A DNA stretch of 64,000 nucleotides from Actinacidiphila guanduensis (GTDB lineage Bacteria > Actinomycetota > Actinomycetes > Streptomycetales > Streptomycetaceae): positions 62,001 to 126,000 of the forward strand of contig NZ_FNIE01000010.1 in assembly GCF_900103985.1 (NCBI RefSeq). Direction: 5' to 3'. Made by a program: the position numbers and the translations under genes. This document shows, one piece after another, positions 15,973 through 23,701 of the stretch. Positions within the stretch are counted from its first letter, which is position 1. Each line of letters starts with the position of its first letter. The notes under the pieces were generated by a model. That model did not search any database. It was not told the origin of the DNA and was given only the letters and a program-made list of their open reading frames with translations.

Positions 15973-17370
15973 TCACAGGTACTGGCAGGTGCCGCGCGGG
16001 ACGTACCGGCCGTGGCCGGCCTGCCCGACGTAGGCGCGGTCCCGTACGACGGGCACGCCGCGGGAGAGCACGGTCTCCACCCGGCCGGTCAGGCGGCGAC
16101 CCTCGTAGGCGCTGTAGTCGACGTTCATGTGATGGGTCTGCGCGGAGACGACCTGCTCGGCGTGCGGGTCGTAGACCACCACGTCGGCGTCGGCGCCGGG
16201 CGCGATGGTGCCCTTGCGCGGATAGAGGCCGAACATGCGGGCCGGGGTGGCGCAGGCGGTCTCGATCCAGCGGCGGCGGGTGAGGTGGCCGTCCAGGACC
16301 GCCTGGTGGAGCAGGTCCATCCGGTTCTCCACGCCGGGCAGCCCGTTGGGGATCTTCGAGAAGTCGCCGGCGCCCATGTCCTTCTGGCCGGTGAAGCAGA
16401 AGGGGCAGTGGTCGGTGGAGACCACCTGCAGGTCGTCGGTGCGCAGGCCCCGCCACAGGGCGGCCTGGTGGTCGGCCGGGCGCAGCGGGGTGCTGCACAC
16501 GTACTTGGCGCCCTCGAAGCCGGGTTCGGCGAGGTTGTCGGTGGACAGGAACAGGTACTGCGGGCAGGTCTCGCCGAAGACCGGCAGGCCCTGGTCGCGG
16601 GCGGCGGCGAGTTCGGCGACGGCCTGCTCGGCGGAGACGTGCACGACGTAGAGCGGGGAGCCGGCGACGCGGGCGAGCTGGATCGCCCGGTGGGTGGCCT
16701 CGGCCTCCAGCAGCGCGTGCCGGACCTCGCCGTGGTAGCGCGGGTCGGTCTTCCCCGCGGCGAGCGCCTGGCGGACGAGGACGTCGATGGCGATGCCGTT
16801 CTCCGCGTGCATCATGATCAGCCCGCCGTTGCCGGAGGCGCGCTGCATGGCCTGCAGGATCTTCCCGTCGTCGCTGTAGAACACGCCGGGGTAGGCCATG
16901 AACATCTTGAAGCTGGTCACGCCCTCCTCGACCAGGATGTCCATCTCCTTGAGCACCTGCTCGCCGACGTCGGAGACGATCATGTGGAAGCCGTAGTCGA
17001 CGGCGCAGCGGCCGTCGGCCTTCGCGTGCCAGGCGTCCAGGCCGGCCCGCAGCGACTGGCCGATGCCCTGGATGGCGAAGTCCACGATGGTGGTGGTGCC
17101 GCCCCAGGCGGCCGCCCGGGTGCCGGTCTCGAAGGTGTCGGAGGCGGTGGTGCCGCCGAAGGGCATCTCCATGTGGGTGTGGACGTCCACACCGCCGGGG
17201 ATGACGTAGCGGTCGGTGGCGTCGATGACGGTCTCGGCGGTCCAGCCGGCGGCCGCGGCGCTGTCGCGGGCGGCGAGCGCGGCGATCCGGCCGTCCTCGA
17301 TCAGGACGTCGGCGTACGTCTCGTCGGCCGCGGTGATCACCAGGCCACCGCGGATCAGGGTGCGGCTCAC
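15973..17370 (-). CDS. Dihydropyrimidinase / D-hydantoinase
   Basis: Opens the ring of dihydrouracil or dihydrothymine to N-carbamoyl-beta-amino acids. 465 residues with the complete binuclear metal site: His64 and His66 (VDVHTHMEMPFGG), the carboxylated Lys155 (SFKMFMAYPG), His188 (MMHAENG), His244 (YVVHVS) and Asp320 (STDHCPF). The GTG start overlaps the aminotransferase stop by 4 bases (GTGA). Flanking genes provide the next two steps, a carbamoyl-beta-alanine amidase and a beta-alanine-type aminotransferase, which makes the pyrimidine rather than a hydantoin role likely. Confidence 0.95.
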   Translation of the reverse strand: MSRTLIRGGLVITAADETYADVLIEDGRIAALAARDSAAAAGWTAETVIDATDRYVIPGGVDVHTHMEMPFGGTTASDTFETGTRAAAWGGTTTIVDFAIQGIGQSLRAGLDAWHAKADGRCAVDYGFHMIVSDVGEQVLKEMDILVEEGVTSFKMFMAYPGVFYSDDGKILQAMQRASGNGGLIMMHAENGIAIDVLVRQALAAGKTDPRYHGEVRHALLEAEATHRAIQLARVAGSPLYVVHVSAEQAVAELAAARDQGLPVFGETCPQYLFLSTDNLAEPGFEGAKYVCSTPLRPADHQAALWRGLRTDDLQVVSTDHCPFCFTGQKDMGAGDFSKIPNGLPGVENRMDLLHQAVLDGHLTRRRWIETACATPARMFGLYPRKGTIAPGADADVVVYDPHAEQVVSAQTHHMNVDYSAYEGRRLTGRVETVLSRGVPVVRDRAYVGQAGHGRYVPRGTCQYL

Positions 17371-18773
17371 AGGGCGTTCCCCCCTTGCGCGGCCGGGCCG
17401 CCGAGGGATTCCGCGGCCTCGGCGAGGGCGGCCCGCAGCGCCTGCGCGCCCTCCTCGGCCTCGGCGACGGTGAGGGTCAGCGGCGGGGCGATGCGCAGGG
17501 CGTTGCCGTCGCGGCCGCCCTTGCCGATGAGCAGGCCGTGCTCGCGGGCGGACTCCAGGACGAGGGCGGCGGCGGTGGGCGAGGGCGTGTCGGTGCCGGG
17601 CTCGACGAGTTCGACGCCGAGCATCAGGCCGCGGCCGCGCACCTCGCGGACCAGGGGGCTGCCGGCGGCGACCGCCTCCAGCCGCGAGCGCAGCAGGCCG
17701 CCGACCCGGCGGGCGTTGCCCTGCAGGTCGTGGTCGAGCAGGTAGCCGAGGTTGGCCAGCGCGCCCGCGGTGGTGATGGGGCTGCCGCCGAAGGTGGAGA
17801 TGGAGTTGGCGGTCAGGCAGTTCATCACATCGGCGCGGGCCACGACACCGCCCATGGACAGGCCGTTGCCGATGCCCTTGGCGAAGGTGAGGATGTCCGG
17901 CGGCCCGGCCTGCGCGTGCGCCTGCCAGCCCCAGAAGTGGTCGCCGGTGCGGCCCCAGCCGGTCTGCACCTCGTCGGTGATCCACAGGATGCCGTGCCGG
18001 TCGAGCACCCGGCGGAAGGCGGCGAGCAGTCCGTCGGGGCCGGAGGTGAAGCCGCCCACGCCCTGGATCGGCTCGGCGATCAGCGCCGCGACCCGCCCGC
18101 CGACCTGGCCGAGCAGGTCCTCCAGGTCCGCGGTGCAGGCGGCGGTGAACTCCGCGTCGGACAGGTGCGCGTAGGGGCCGCGGGTGCGCACCCCGCCGTG
18201 CACGTAGAGGGTCTGCAGCGGGGAGAGGCTGGTCGGGGACCAGGAGGAGTTGCCGGTGACGCCGATGGAGGTGAAGGACCGGCCGTGGTAGCTGTTGCGC
18301 AGCGCCAGGATCTGGTTCGAGCCGCGGTAGGCGGTGGCGAGCAGCAGCGCGGTGTCGTTGGCCTCGGTGCCGGAGGTGGTGAAGAAGACCCGCGCGTCGG
18401 GGATGCCGGACAGGCGGGCGATGCGCTCGGCGAGCTCGACGGCCTGGCGGCTGAGGTAGAGCGTGGAGGTGTGCAGGATCTTCCCGGCCTGCTCGGCGAC
18501 CGCGGCGGTCACCTCGGGCAGCGCGTGAGCGGTCATCGTGGTGAGGATGCCGCCGAAGAAGTCCAGGTAGCGGTTGCCCTCGGCGTCCCACACGTGCCGG
18601 CCCTCGCCGTGGGTCAGCTCGATCGGGCGGGCGTAGTAGGTGGCCAGCCAGTCGGGCAGGACGGCGCGGTGGCGGGCGTGCAGGGCGGCGTGGGCGCTCT
18701 CCGTCCTGGCGCCGGTCCTCGGGCCGGTCTGGGGCCCGGTCTGGCTGCCGGTCGCGGTGCCGGTCGGGGTCAT
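17367..18773 (-). CDS. Class III (PLP) aminotransferase, probable beta-alanine aminotransferase
   Basis: 468 residues. The cofactor aspartate motif WITDEVQTGWGRTG and the Schiff-base lysine in TFAKGIGNGLSMGG are intact. In this operon it probably removes the amino group from beta-alanine or beta-aminoisobutyrate to give (methyl)malonate semialdehyde. The N-terminus begins with a Thr-Gly-rich stretch (TGSQTGPQTGPRTGA) unlike the family and likely disordered. The ATG is 1 base after the amidohydrolase stop, with GGAGG eight bases upstream. Related enzymes use gamma-aminobutyrate or taurine; the context supports beta-amino acids. Confidence 0.9.
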   Translation of the reverse strand: MTPTGTATGSQTGPQTGPRTGARTESAHAALHARHRAVLPDWLATYYARPIELTHGEGRHVWDAEGNRYLDFFGGILTTMTAHALPEVTAAVAEQAGKILHTSTLYLSRQAVELAERIARLSGIPDARVFFTTSGTEANDTALLLATAYRGSNQILALRNSYHGRSFTSIGVTGNSSWSPTSLSPLQTLYVHGGVRTRGPYAHLSDAEFTAACTADLEDLLGQVGGRVAALIAEPIQGVGGFTSGPDGLLAAFRRVLDRHGILWITDEVQTGWGRTGDHFWGWQAHAQAGPPDILTFAKGIGNGLSMGGVVARADVMNCLTANSISTFGGSPITTAGALANLGYLLDHDLQGNARRVGGLLRSRLEAVAAGSPLVREVRGRGLMLGVELVEPGTDTPSPTAAALVLESAREHGLLIGKGGRDGNALRIAPPLTLTVAEAEEGAQALRAALAEAAESLGGPAAQGGNAL

Positions 18774-18774
18774 C

Positions 18775-19617
18775 TCACGCCTCCGTCAGCGGGCCGTAGG
18801 CCTCGGGCCGCCGGTCGCGGTAGAAGGCCCAGGTCTTGCGGACCTCGTCGATGAGCCCGAAGTCGAGGTCGCGCACGAGGAGTTCCTCCTTGGTGTCGGA
18901 GGCAGCGTCGCCGACGAGCTGCCCGCGGGGGTCCACGAAGTAGCTGGTGCCGTAGAAGTCGTTGTCGCCGTAGGGCTCCTGGCCGACCCGGTTGATCGCG
19001 GCGACGAAGTACTCGTTGGCGACGGCCGCCGCGGGCTGCTCCAGCTGCCACAGGTGGGCCGACAGGCCGCGGCTGGTGGCGCTGGGGTTGTAGACCAGCT
19101 GGGCGCCGGCCAGGCCCAGGGCGCGCCAGCCCTCGGGGAAGTGCCGGTCGTAGCAGATGTAGACGCCGATCCGGCCCACGGCGGTGTCGAAGACGGGCCA
19201 GCCGAGGTTGCCCGGGCGGAAGTAGAACTTCTCCCAGAACCCCTTGACCTGGGGGATGTGGTGCTTGCGGTACTTGCCGAGGACGGTGCCGTCGGCGTCG
19301 ATGACGGCCGCGGTGTTGTAGTAGTGGCCGGACTGCTCGACCTCGAAGACGGGCACGACGACGACCATGCCGGTCTCGCGGGCGAGCGCGCTCATCCGGG
19401 TGACGGTGGGCCCGTCGGGCACGGGTTCGGCCCACCGGTAGTGCTCGTCCTCCTGGACCTGGCAGAAGTAGGGGGCGTTGAACACCTCCTGGAAGCCGAT
19501 CACCTTGGCGCCCTGCGCGGCGGCGGCCCGCGCGTGCTCCTCGTGCTTGGCGATCATCGACTCGGTGTCCCCGGTCCAGGTGGCCTGCACCAGGGCGGCC
19601 CGTACGACATTGCTCAT
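18775..19617 (-). CDS. Nitrilase-superfamily amidohydrolase, probable beta-ureidopropionase
   Basis: 280 residues with the catalytic triad Glu44 (GFQEVF), Lys118 (KYRKHHIP) and Cys155 (YICYDRHFPE). The sequence resembles N-carbamoyl-beta-alanine amidase and N-carbamoylputrescine amidase; the dihydropyrimidinase two genes downstream favours the former. It is the first gene of the leftward operon, with GGAGGAGC before the ATG. A consensus promoter and two perfect palindromes lie directly upstream, so the operon is probably controlled by a repressor that responds to pyrimidines or their breakdown products. Confidence 0.92.
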   Translation of the reverse strand: MSNVVRAALVQATWTGDTESMIAKHEEHARAAAAQGAKVIGFQEVFNAPYFCQVQEDEHYRWAEPVPDGPTVTRMSALARETGMVVVVPVFEVEQSGHYYNTAAVIDADGTVLGKYRKHHIPQVKGFWEKFYFRPGNLGWPVFDTAVGRIGVYICYDRHFPEGWRALGLAGAQLVYNPSATSRGLSAHLWQLEQPAAAVANEYFVAAINRVGQEPYGDNDFYGTSYFVDPRGQLVGDAASDTKEELLVRDLDFGLIDEVRKTWAFYRDRRPEAYGPLTEA

Positions 19618-19630
19618 GAGCAGCTCCTCC

Positions 19631-19664
19631 GACGTGACCTCACGTCCGACTCTACGCACGTAGA
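19631..19664 (-). promoter_or_regulatory. Two perfect palindromes, candidate operators of the pyrimidine operon
   Basis: GACGTGA-CC-TCACGTC (19631-19646) and TCTACG-CA-CGTAGA (19651-19664), each with perfect arms and a 2-base centre, centres 19 bases apart (about two helical turns). They lie between the -10 box and the start codon of the first gene, where bound protein would block transcription. No regulator gene is adjacent. Confidence 0.6.
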
Positions 19665-19680
19665 TTCCTGCCGTGCGACG

Positions 19681-19709
19681 AACGTAAGTCCCGCGCCCCA
19701 CTCTGACAA
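19681..19709 (-). promoter_or_regulatory. Sigma-70-type promoter of the pyrimidine operon
   Basis: On the minus strand: -35 TTGTCA (19704-19709), 17-base spacer, -10 TACGTT (19681-19686). Good match to the Streptomyces vegetative consensus, ~65 bases before the ATG at 19617. Confidence 0.6.
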
Positions 19710-19830
19710 GGCCCTGGCGGTTACCGCTGTGGTACGGGGGTGTTTCACTCTTTTTCGGCGCAAGGTTGGTGCTTACGGGGGGCGCGAAACCGAGTTGTGG
19801 GGGCGGCGGTCCGGTCGATAGGAAGCGTGC

Positions 19831-20370
19831 ATGCTGAGTGGGAGCAAGGTCGGGCTCAGGGCCCGGCACGAGGAGGACGTGGCGGTCCTGCGGACGGAGC
19901 TGTTCGACGACGTCGTCAACTCCTCGCGGGCCGAGGGCGGGCCGTGGCGGCCGATCCCGCCCGGCACGAAGGACCCGCGCCTGGTGGCCGAGGACGTGGA
20001 GGACCAGCGGGTCCCGTTCTCGGTGGTGGAGCTGGCGGGCGGCACCCTGGTCGGCATGGCGACGCTGTGGGGCATCGACACCCACAACCGCTGCGCGCAC
20101 ATCGGCCTGGGCCTGCGCCCCTCCTGCCGCGGCAAGGGCTACGGCACCGACGCGGTCGCCGTCCTGTGCCGCTACGGTTTCACGGTCCGCGGCCTGCACC
20201 GCCTGCAGATCGAGACGCTGTCCGACAACGCGGCGATGCTCGCCTCGGCGGAGCGCAACGGCTTCGTCCGCGAGGGCGTCCTGCGGTCTTCGGCGTGGGT
20301 GATGGGTGAGTTCCTGGACGAGGTCCTGCTGGGGCTGCTGGCCGCGGAGTGGAAACCCACCCGGCCCTGA
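19831..20370 (+). CDS. GNAT acetyltransferase, RimJ/RimL-like
   Basis: 179 residues. The acetyl-CoA loop is IGLGLRPSCRGKGYGTDAVAVL, and the C-terminal segment LQIETLSDNAAMLASAERNGF is typical of ribosomal-protein or small-molecule N-acetyltransferases of the RimJ/RimL branch. GGAAG lies six bases before the ATG. It is divergent from the pyrimidine operon and followed by a decayed HAD gene on the other strand. The substrate cannot be predicted. Confidence 0.9.
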   Translation: MLSGSKVGLRARHEEDVAVLRTELFDDVVNSSRAEGGPWRPIPPGTKDPRLVAEDVEDQRVPFSVVELAGGTLVGMATLWGIDTHNRCAHIGLGLRPSCRGKGYGTDAVAVLCRYGFTVRGLHRLQIETLSDNAAMLASAERNGFVREGVLRSSAWVMGEFLDEVLLGLLAAEWKPTRP

Positions 20371-20407
20371 GACGGGGTCCCGTGGGGCCGCGGCAGGGAG
20401 GGTCGGG

Positions 20408-20818
20408 CTACGGGCTGACGGCGGTTACCCAGTCCACCACCCGGTCCGCGTCCGTGAGGTCGGGGAGGACTCTCGCGGCTCCCGCTCGACGCAGTTCCTC
20501 GGCGCTGCTGCCTCCGGTGGCGACGCCGATCACGGGCACGCCGGCGTCCCGGCCGGTGGCGGCGTCGGCGGGGGTGTCGCCGAGGCGAGTACCGCGTCCG
20601 TGGGGTCGATGTCTCCGGCGCGGTGGAGCGCAAGGCGCACGAGGTCGGCGGGCTCGTCGGCGTCCTCGCCGTAGGCGCCGAGGTTCCACCGGATGGGGCG
20701 GTCAAGGCCGAAGGCGGCGAGCTTGATCTCGGCGACGGCCCGTACGTTCCCGGTGACGACGGTCTACACGACGCCGGGCACGGCTGCCAGCCGGTCGAGG
20801 ACGAGTGCCGCCCCGGAG
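20408..20818 (-). pseudogene. Decayed HAD-family hydrolase (phosphoglycolate-phosphatase-like)
   Basis: Remnant readable only by combining frames. One frame gives ALVLDRLAAVPGVV, a stop (TAG at 20764-20766 where Gln would fit), then TVVTGNVRAVAEIKLAAFGL and onward to LALHRAGDIDPTDAVLA. A one-base frame change near 20585 then leads into the usual HAD C-terminus GDTPADAATGRDAGVPVIGV...SAEELRRAGA, ending at 20408. The N-terminal part with the catalytic Asp motif (DxDGTL) is missing; the Nudix gene begins upstream immediately where it should be. Truncation plus nonsense plus frameshift make this a clear pseudogene, unless the reading has sequencing errors. Confidence 0.8.
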
Positions 20819-20829
20819 AGTGCGTGGCT

Positions 20830-21384
20830 TTATGGGGCCGCCGTACCGGCGGCGTGCATGTGGTGGAGGAGGAGCAGCGCCGCGACGGAGTTCGCGGAAC
20901 GGATCTCGCCCCGTTCGACCAGCGAGGGCACCGAGGCCAAGGGCACCCACTCGCGGCGCTCCGATTCGAAGTCGTCCTCGGGATGCCCGACGTACTCGGC
21001 GCTCTGTGCCCAATAGACGTGATGCCGGGCGTCGGACAGGCCGTTCGACGGCTCCACTGTGAGCAGGTGCTTCAGGGGCCCGGGGCGCCAGCCGGTCTCC
21101 TCCAGCATCTCCCGCGCGGCTGCCGCCTCGGCGCTCTCGCCCTTCTCGACTTCGACGACACCGGCCGCCAACTCCCAGCCCCACGAGTCGGTGATGAAGC
21201 GGTGGCGCCACAGCAGCAGAGCCTCGCCCTGCTCGTTCACGGCAGTGGCGAGCGCGACGGGCCGCTGCCGGATCAGGTAGTGGTCGAGGTGGCGCCCGTC
21301 CGGGAGTTCGACATCGGCGAGGTTCAGCGTGAGCCAGGGGTTCTGGTAGACGGTCTTCTCACCGAGGTTCTTCCACACCGACAC
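20830..21384 (-). CDS. Nudix hydrolase (ADP-ribose pyrophosphatase-like)
   Basis: 184 residues. The N-terminal strand region GEKTVYQNPWLTLNLADVELPDG and the Nudix box AGVVEVEKGESAEAAAAREM followed by LEETGW are both typical of ADP-ribose or sugar-nucleotide pyrophosphatases. Two GTG codons are possible starts (21384 and 21378); the first has AGGGG eight bases upstream. It ends directly at the truncated HAD remnant on the same strand, so insertion or rearrangement here may have removed the HAD N-terminus. The substrate is not certain. Confidence 0.88.
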   Translation of the reverse strand: MSVWKNLGEKTVYQNPWLTLNLADVELPDGRHLDHYLIRQRPVALATAVNEQGEALLLWRHRFITDSWGWELAAGVVEVEKGESAEAAAAREMLEETGWRPGPLKHLLTVEPSNGLSDARHHVYWAQSAEYVGHPEDDFESERREWVPLASVPSLVERGEIRSANSVAALLLLHHMHAAGTAAP

Positions 21385-21483
21385 GCGCGCGCCCCTGCCT
21401 TGTCCCGAACCGGTCGTCGGGGACGCTACCGCACCGTTCAGCCCTTGCTCAGGAAAGCCTTGATGCGGTCGTACCCTGGTGCG

Positions 21484-22131
21484 GTGATCCGCGCCGTGGC
21501 CCTCGATATCGGCGAGACCCTGGTCTCCGACACACGCTATTGGGCGTCCTGGGCCGACTGGCTGGGCGTTCCGCGGCACACCGTGTCCGCGCTTGTCGGT
21601 GCCGTCGTGGCCCAGGGCCGCGACAACGCGGACGCGCTCCGCCTTCTCCGGCCCGGCATCGACGTCGCGGCCGAGTACGCCGCCCGCGAGGCCGCCGGCC
21701 GCGGCGAGCACCTGGACGAGACCGACCTCTACCCTGACGTCCGCTCCGCCCTGACCGCACTGCGCTCCGCCGGCTACCGCGTGATCGTGGCAGGCAACCA
21801 GACCATCCGGGCGGGCGAACTCCTGCGCGGCCTGGACCTGCCCGCGACCGTGACAGCCACCTCCGGCGAGTGGGGTGTCGCCAAGCCCGATCCCCTCTTC
21901 TTCGACCGGGTCGTCGCAGCCGCCGGGTGCGCACCGCCGGACGTGCTGTACGTGGGCGACCACCCGGCCAACGACGTCCACGCGGCAGCTGCGGCCGGCC
22001 TGTCCACCGCACACCTGCGACGTGGCCCATGGGGGCACCTGTGGGCCGACGACCCCGAACTGGTGCGCACCGCCGACCTGCGGGTCGATTCGCTGACCGA
22101 CCTGGCGGACCGCCTGACCGCCGACCGCTGA
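21484..22131 (+). CDS. HAD-superfamily hydrolase
   Basis: 215 residues, complete. Motif I is ALDIGETLV (nucleophile Asp in DIGET, with Gly-Glu replacing the common Asp-Gly), motif II is VIVAGNQT, motif III the lysine in GVAKPDPLFF and motif IV VGDHPANDV. It should be a small-molecule phosphatase or dehalogenase-like enzyme. The GTG start has no obvious ribosome-binding site. It sits 18 bases before a leaderless-looking XRE gene. Confidence 0.85.
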   Translation: MIRAVALDIGETLVSDTRYWASWADWLGVPRHTVSALVGAVVAQGRDNADALRLLRPGIDVAAEYAAREAAGRGEHLDETDLYPDVRSALTALRSAGYRVIVAGNQTIRAGELLRGLDLPATVTATSGEWGVAKPDPLFFDRVVAAAGCAPPDVLYVGDHPANDVHAAAAAGLSTAHLRRGPWGHLWADDPELVRTADLRVDSLTDLADRLTADR

Positions 22132-22143
22132 TTTCGCTACAGT
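22114..22143 (+). promoter_or_regulatory. Promoter predicting a leaderless XRE-gene transcript
   Basis: CTGACC (22114-22119), 18-base spacer, TACAGT (22138-22143); the ATG follows only six bases later and no ribosome-binding site exists. The first transcribed base would be at or next to the start codon. The promoter lies inside the end of the HAD gene. Confidence 0.5.
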
Positions 22144-22149
22144 CCGGAC

Positions 22150-23331
22150 ATGCCGACCGATCCGATGCGTGGCGTCGGCTCCCGCATCGCCACCGCCCGA
22201 CGTGCCCGCCGCATGACCCAACGCGACCTCGCGGACGCGTCCGGCCTCAGCCATGCCACCGTCCGCAGCGTCGAGCGCGGTGCGCGTCGCCCTTCGGATG
22301 GCACCCTGGACGCACTCGCGGCCGCTCTCGGTATCGATCCGTCCCGGCTCCTGGCCGACGGCGGCCGCGTCGTCGGCAAAGTCCACGCGGCGCTCCCCGC
22401 GCTGTCCGACGCCATCGCCGCCTACGACCTGGCAGACGACGGCCCCGTACGACCGCTGGCGGAGTTGCAGAGCGCAGTTGCCGACTCGGAGCGGTGGCGG
22501 CTCGGCTCGCAGTACGTGCGTCTGGCCGAGGCCGCTCCCGCGCTCCTCGCCGAGCTGTTGCGGGCCCTTCACCGGGCGCCTGCCCCCGAGCGGCCGGTGG
22601 TCGCGCGGCTGCTGGTGTCGGCTGCACGATCGGCGGACGCCGCCGCATACAAGGCAGGTGCGAAGGATCTGTCCGCCCGTATGATCGATCTGATGCGCTG
22701 GGCCGTCCCGCAGACCGAGGACGACCTCCTTGCGTCCGTGGTCGGCTACGTGCGCGGCGAGGTGTTCTTCGCGGCCCGCGCCCACGAACCGGGCCTCAGG
22801 GCTCTGGAGTCGGCGATCGACGCCGCACCCTCGGTCTCCGGCCCGACGGTGGCCGCCGCGCGGGGCGCCCTGCACATGCGGGCCGCGGTCATGGCCGGCC
22901 GGGCAGGACGTACGGACCGCGCGGCGGACCACCTCGCCGAGGCCCGCGTGCTCGCCCAGCACACGCCCGAGGGCATCTACGCGGGCACCGCGTTCGGCCC
23001 GGACAGCGTCCGCGTCCACGAGTTGAGCTTCGCTGTCAGCCTCCAGGACCCCGGCGTCGACCAGGCACTGGCAATCGCTCGGGGGTGGGCACCTTCGCGG
23101 GCGCTGCCGCCGGAGCGCCGCAGCGGGTTCTACGTGGAATTGGCGCGCGCCCAAGCATGGGGAAATCGGCGCGAGGACGCGTTCGAGAGCCTGTGCGTGG
23201 CCCGCAGGATCGCTCCCCAGCATGTGCGCGGGCATGCCTGGGCGCGGGAGACCACCGGCACGTTGCTGCGGCTGTCACGCCGTCAGGACCCGGCCCTCAC
23301 CGCCCTCGCGGAATGGATCGGCGCGATCTGA
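22150..23331 (+). CDS. XRE-family regulator with helical-repeat C-terminus
   Basis: 393 residues. An N-terminal HTH_3 domain (about 8-65; TARRARRMTQRDLADASGL then SHATVRSVERGARRPSDGT) is followed by about 300 residues of alanine-rich helices of the TPR-like type seen in many Streptomyces regulators. The helical domain may bind a peptide or partner protein. The gene appears to be transcribed from a leaderless promoter. A cluster of small unknown genes follows behind two palindromes. Ligand and targets are unknown. Confidence 0.85.
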   Translation: MPTDPMRGVGSRIATARRARRMTQRDLADASGLSHATVRSVERGARRPSDGTLDALAAALGIDPSRLLADGGRVVGKVHAALPALSDAIAAYDLADDGPVRPLAELQSAVADSERWRLGSQYVRLAEAAPALLAELLRALHRAPAPERPVVARLLVSAARSADAAAYKAGAKDLSARMIDLMRWAVPQTEDDLLASVVGYVRGEVFFAARAHEPGLRALESAIDAAPSVSGPTVAAARGALHMRAAVMAGRAGRTDRAADHLAEARVLAQHTPEGIYAGTAFGPDSVRVHELSFAVSLQDPGVDQALAIARGWAPSRALPPERRSGFYVELARAQAWGNRREDAFESLCVARRIAPQHVRGHAWARETTGTLLRLSRRQDPALTALAEWIGAI

Positions 23332-23348
23332 TCACCCGCACGTGCCGA

Positions 23349-23371
23349 AAGTGCTACTCCGTGTAGCACTT
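23349..23371 (+). promoter_or_regulatory. Perfect 9-base inverted repeat, candidate operator
   Basis: AAGTGCTAC-TCCGT-GTAGCACTT, perfect arms with a 5-base centre, between the XRE gene and the small Cys-containing gene at 23432. Its position and symmetry suit a regulator site. Confidence 0.5.
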
Positions 23372-23395
23372 GCGGCGGCGTCCGGCAGCCACGAT

Positions 23396-23420
23396 CCCTC
23401 TGTCCGACGGGAACAGAGGG
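23396..23420 (+). promoter_or_regulatory. Hairpin abutting the ribosome-binding site of the 23432 gene
   Basis: CCCTCTGT (23396-23403) pairs perfectly with ACAGAGGG (23413-23420) across a 9-base loop. The stem ends right before AAAGGG (23421-23426), the ribosome-binding sequence, so the fold could influence translation. Confidence 0.45.
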
Positions 23421-23431
23421 AAAGGGCGCCC

Positions 23432-23701
23432 ATGACCGCCACCTCCATCGCACTGCCCACCCTGGTGTGCGACGACATCTCCATCTCACGTCTTCATGGC
23501 GAGGCGTGCTGGCACTGCGGCGCGGTCTCGGGCTCGCTGAGCTTCATCGGCCAGGTCAGCACGGCGGCCGGGGCAGGCACGCTGCGGCTCAGGCCGGTCG
23601 TCGGATGCCCCACCCACCAGCGGCCCCCCACGGCGGTGCCGCCCAGCTGTCCAAGCGACCGTGACCCGGCCGCCCACGAGTGCGTGAGGAACAAGCGATG
23701 A
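23432..23701 (+). CDS. Small Cys/His-containing protein, unknown
   Basis: 89 residues, not recognised. The middle has a CWHC pair (ACWHCGAVSG) and further downstream a GCPTH motif and one more cysteine, an arrangement that could bind zinc. The N-terminus is hydrophobic but not a signal peptide. The ATG at 23432 has AAAGGG nearby. The stop overlaps the next ATG by 4 bases (ATGA), so the two genes are coupled. It may be a small DNA- or RNA-binding accessory of the neighbouring regulators, but no function can be assigned. Confidence 0.6.
   Translation: MTATSIALPTLVCDDISISRLHGEACWHCGAVSGSLSFIGQVSTAAGAGTLRLRPVVGCPTHQRPPTAVPPSCPSDRDPAAHECVRNKR

Noticed and set aside
15961..15980. Short direct repeat CTCACAGGT at the dihydropyrimidinase stop
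   Set aside because: Nine bases, two copies, no further context; likely chance.
14032..17745. A 1237-codon open frame on the plus strand
   Set aside because: It lies opposite four recognisable minus-strand enzymes with intact active sites and has no motif of its own.
20623..22131. A 502-codon plus-strand frame joined to the HAD gene
   Set aside because: The first 280 codons are antisense to the HAD remnant and the Nudix gene; the real HAD protein starts at GTG 21484.
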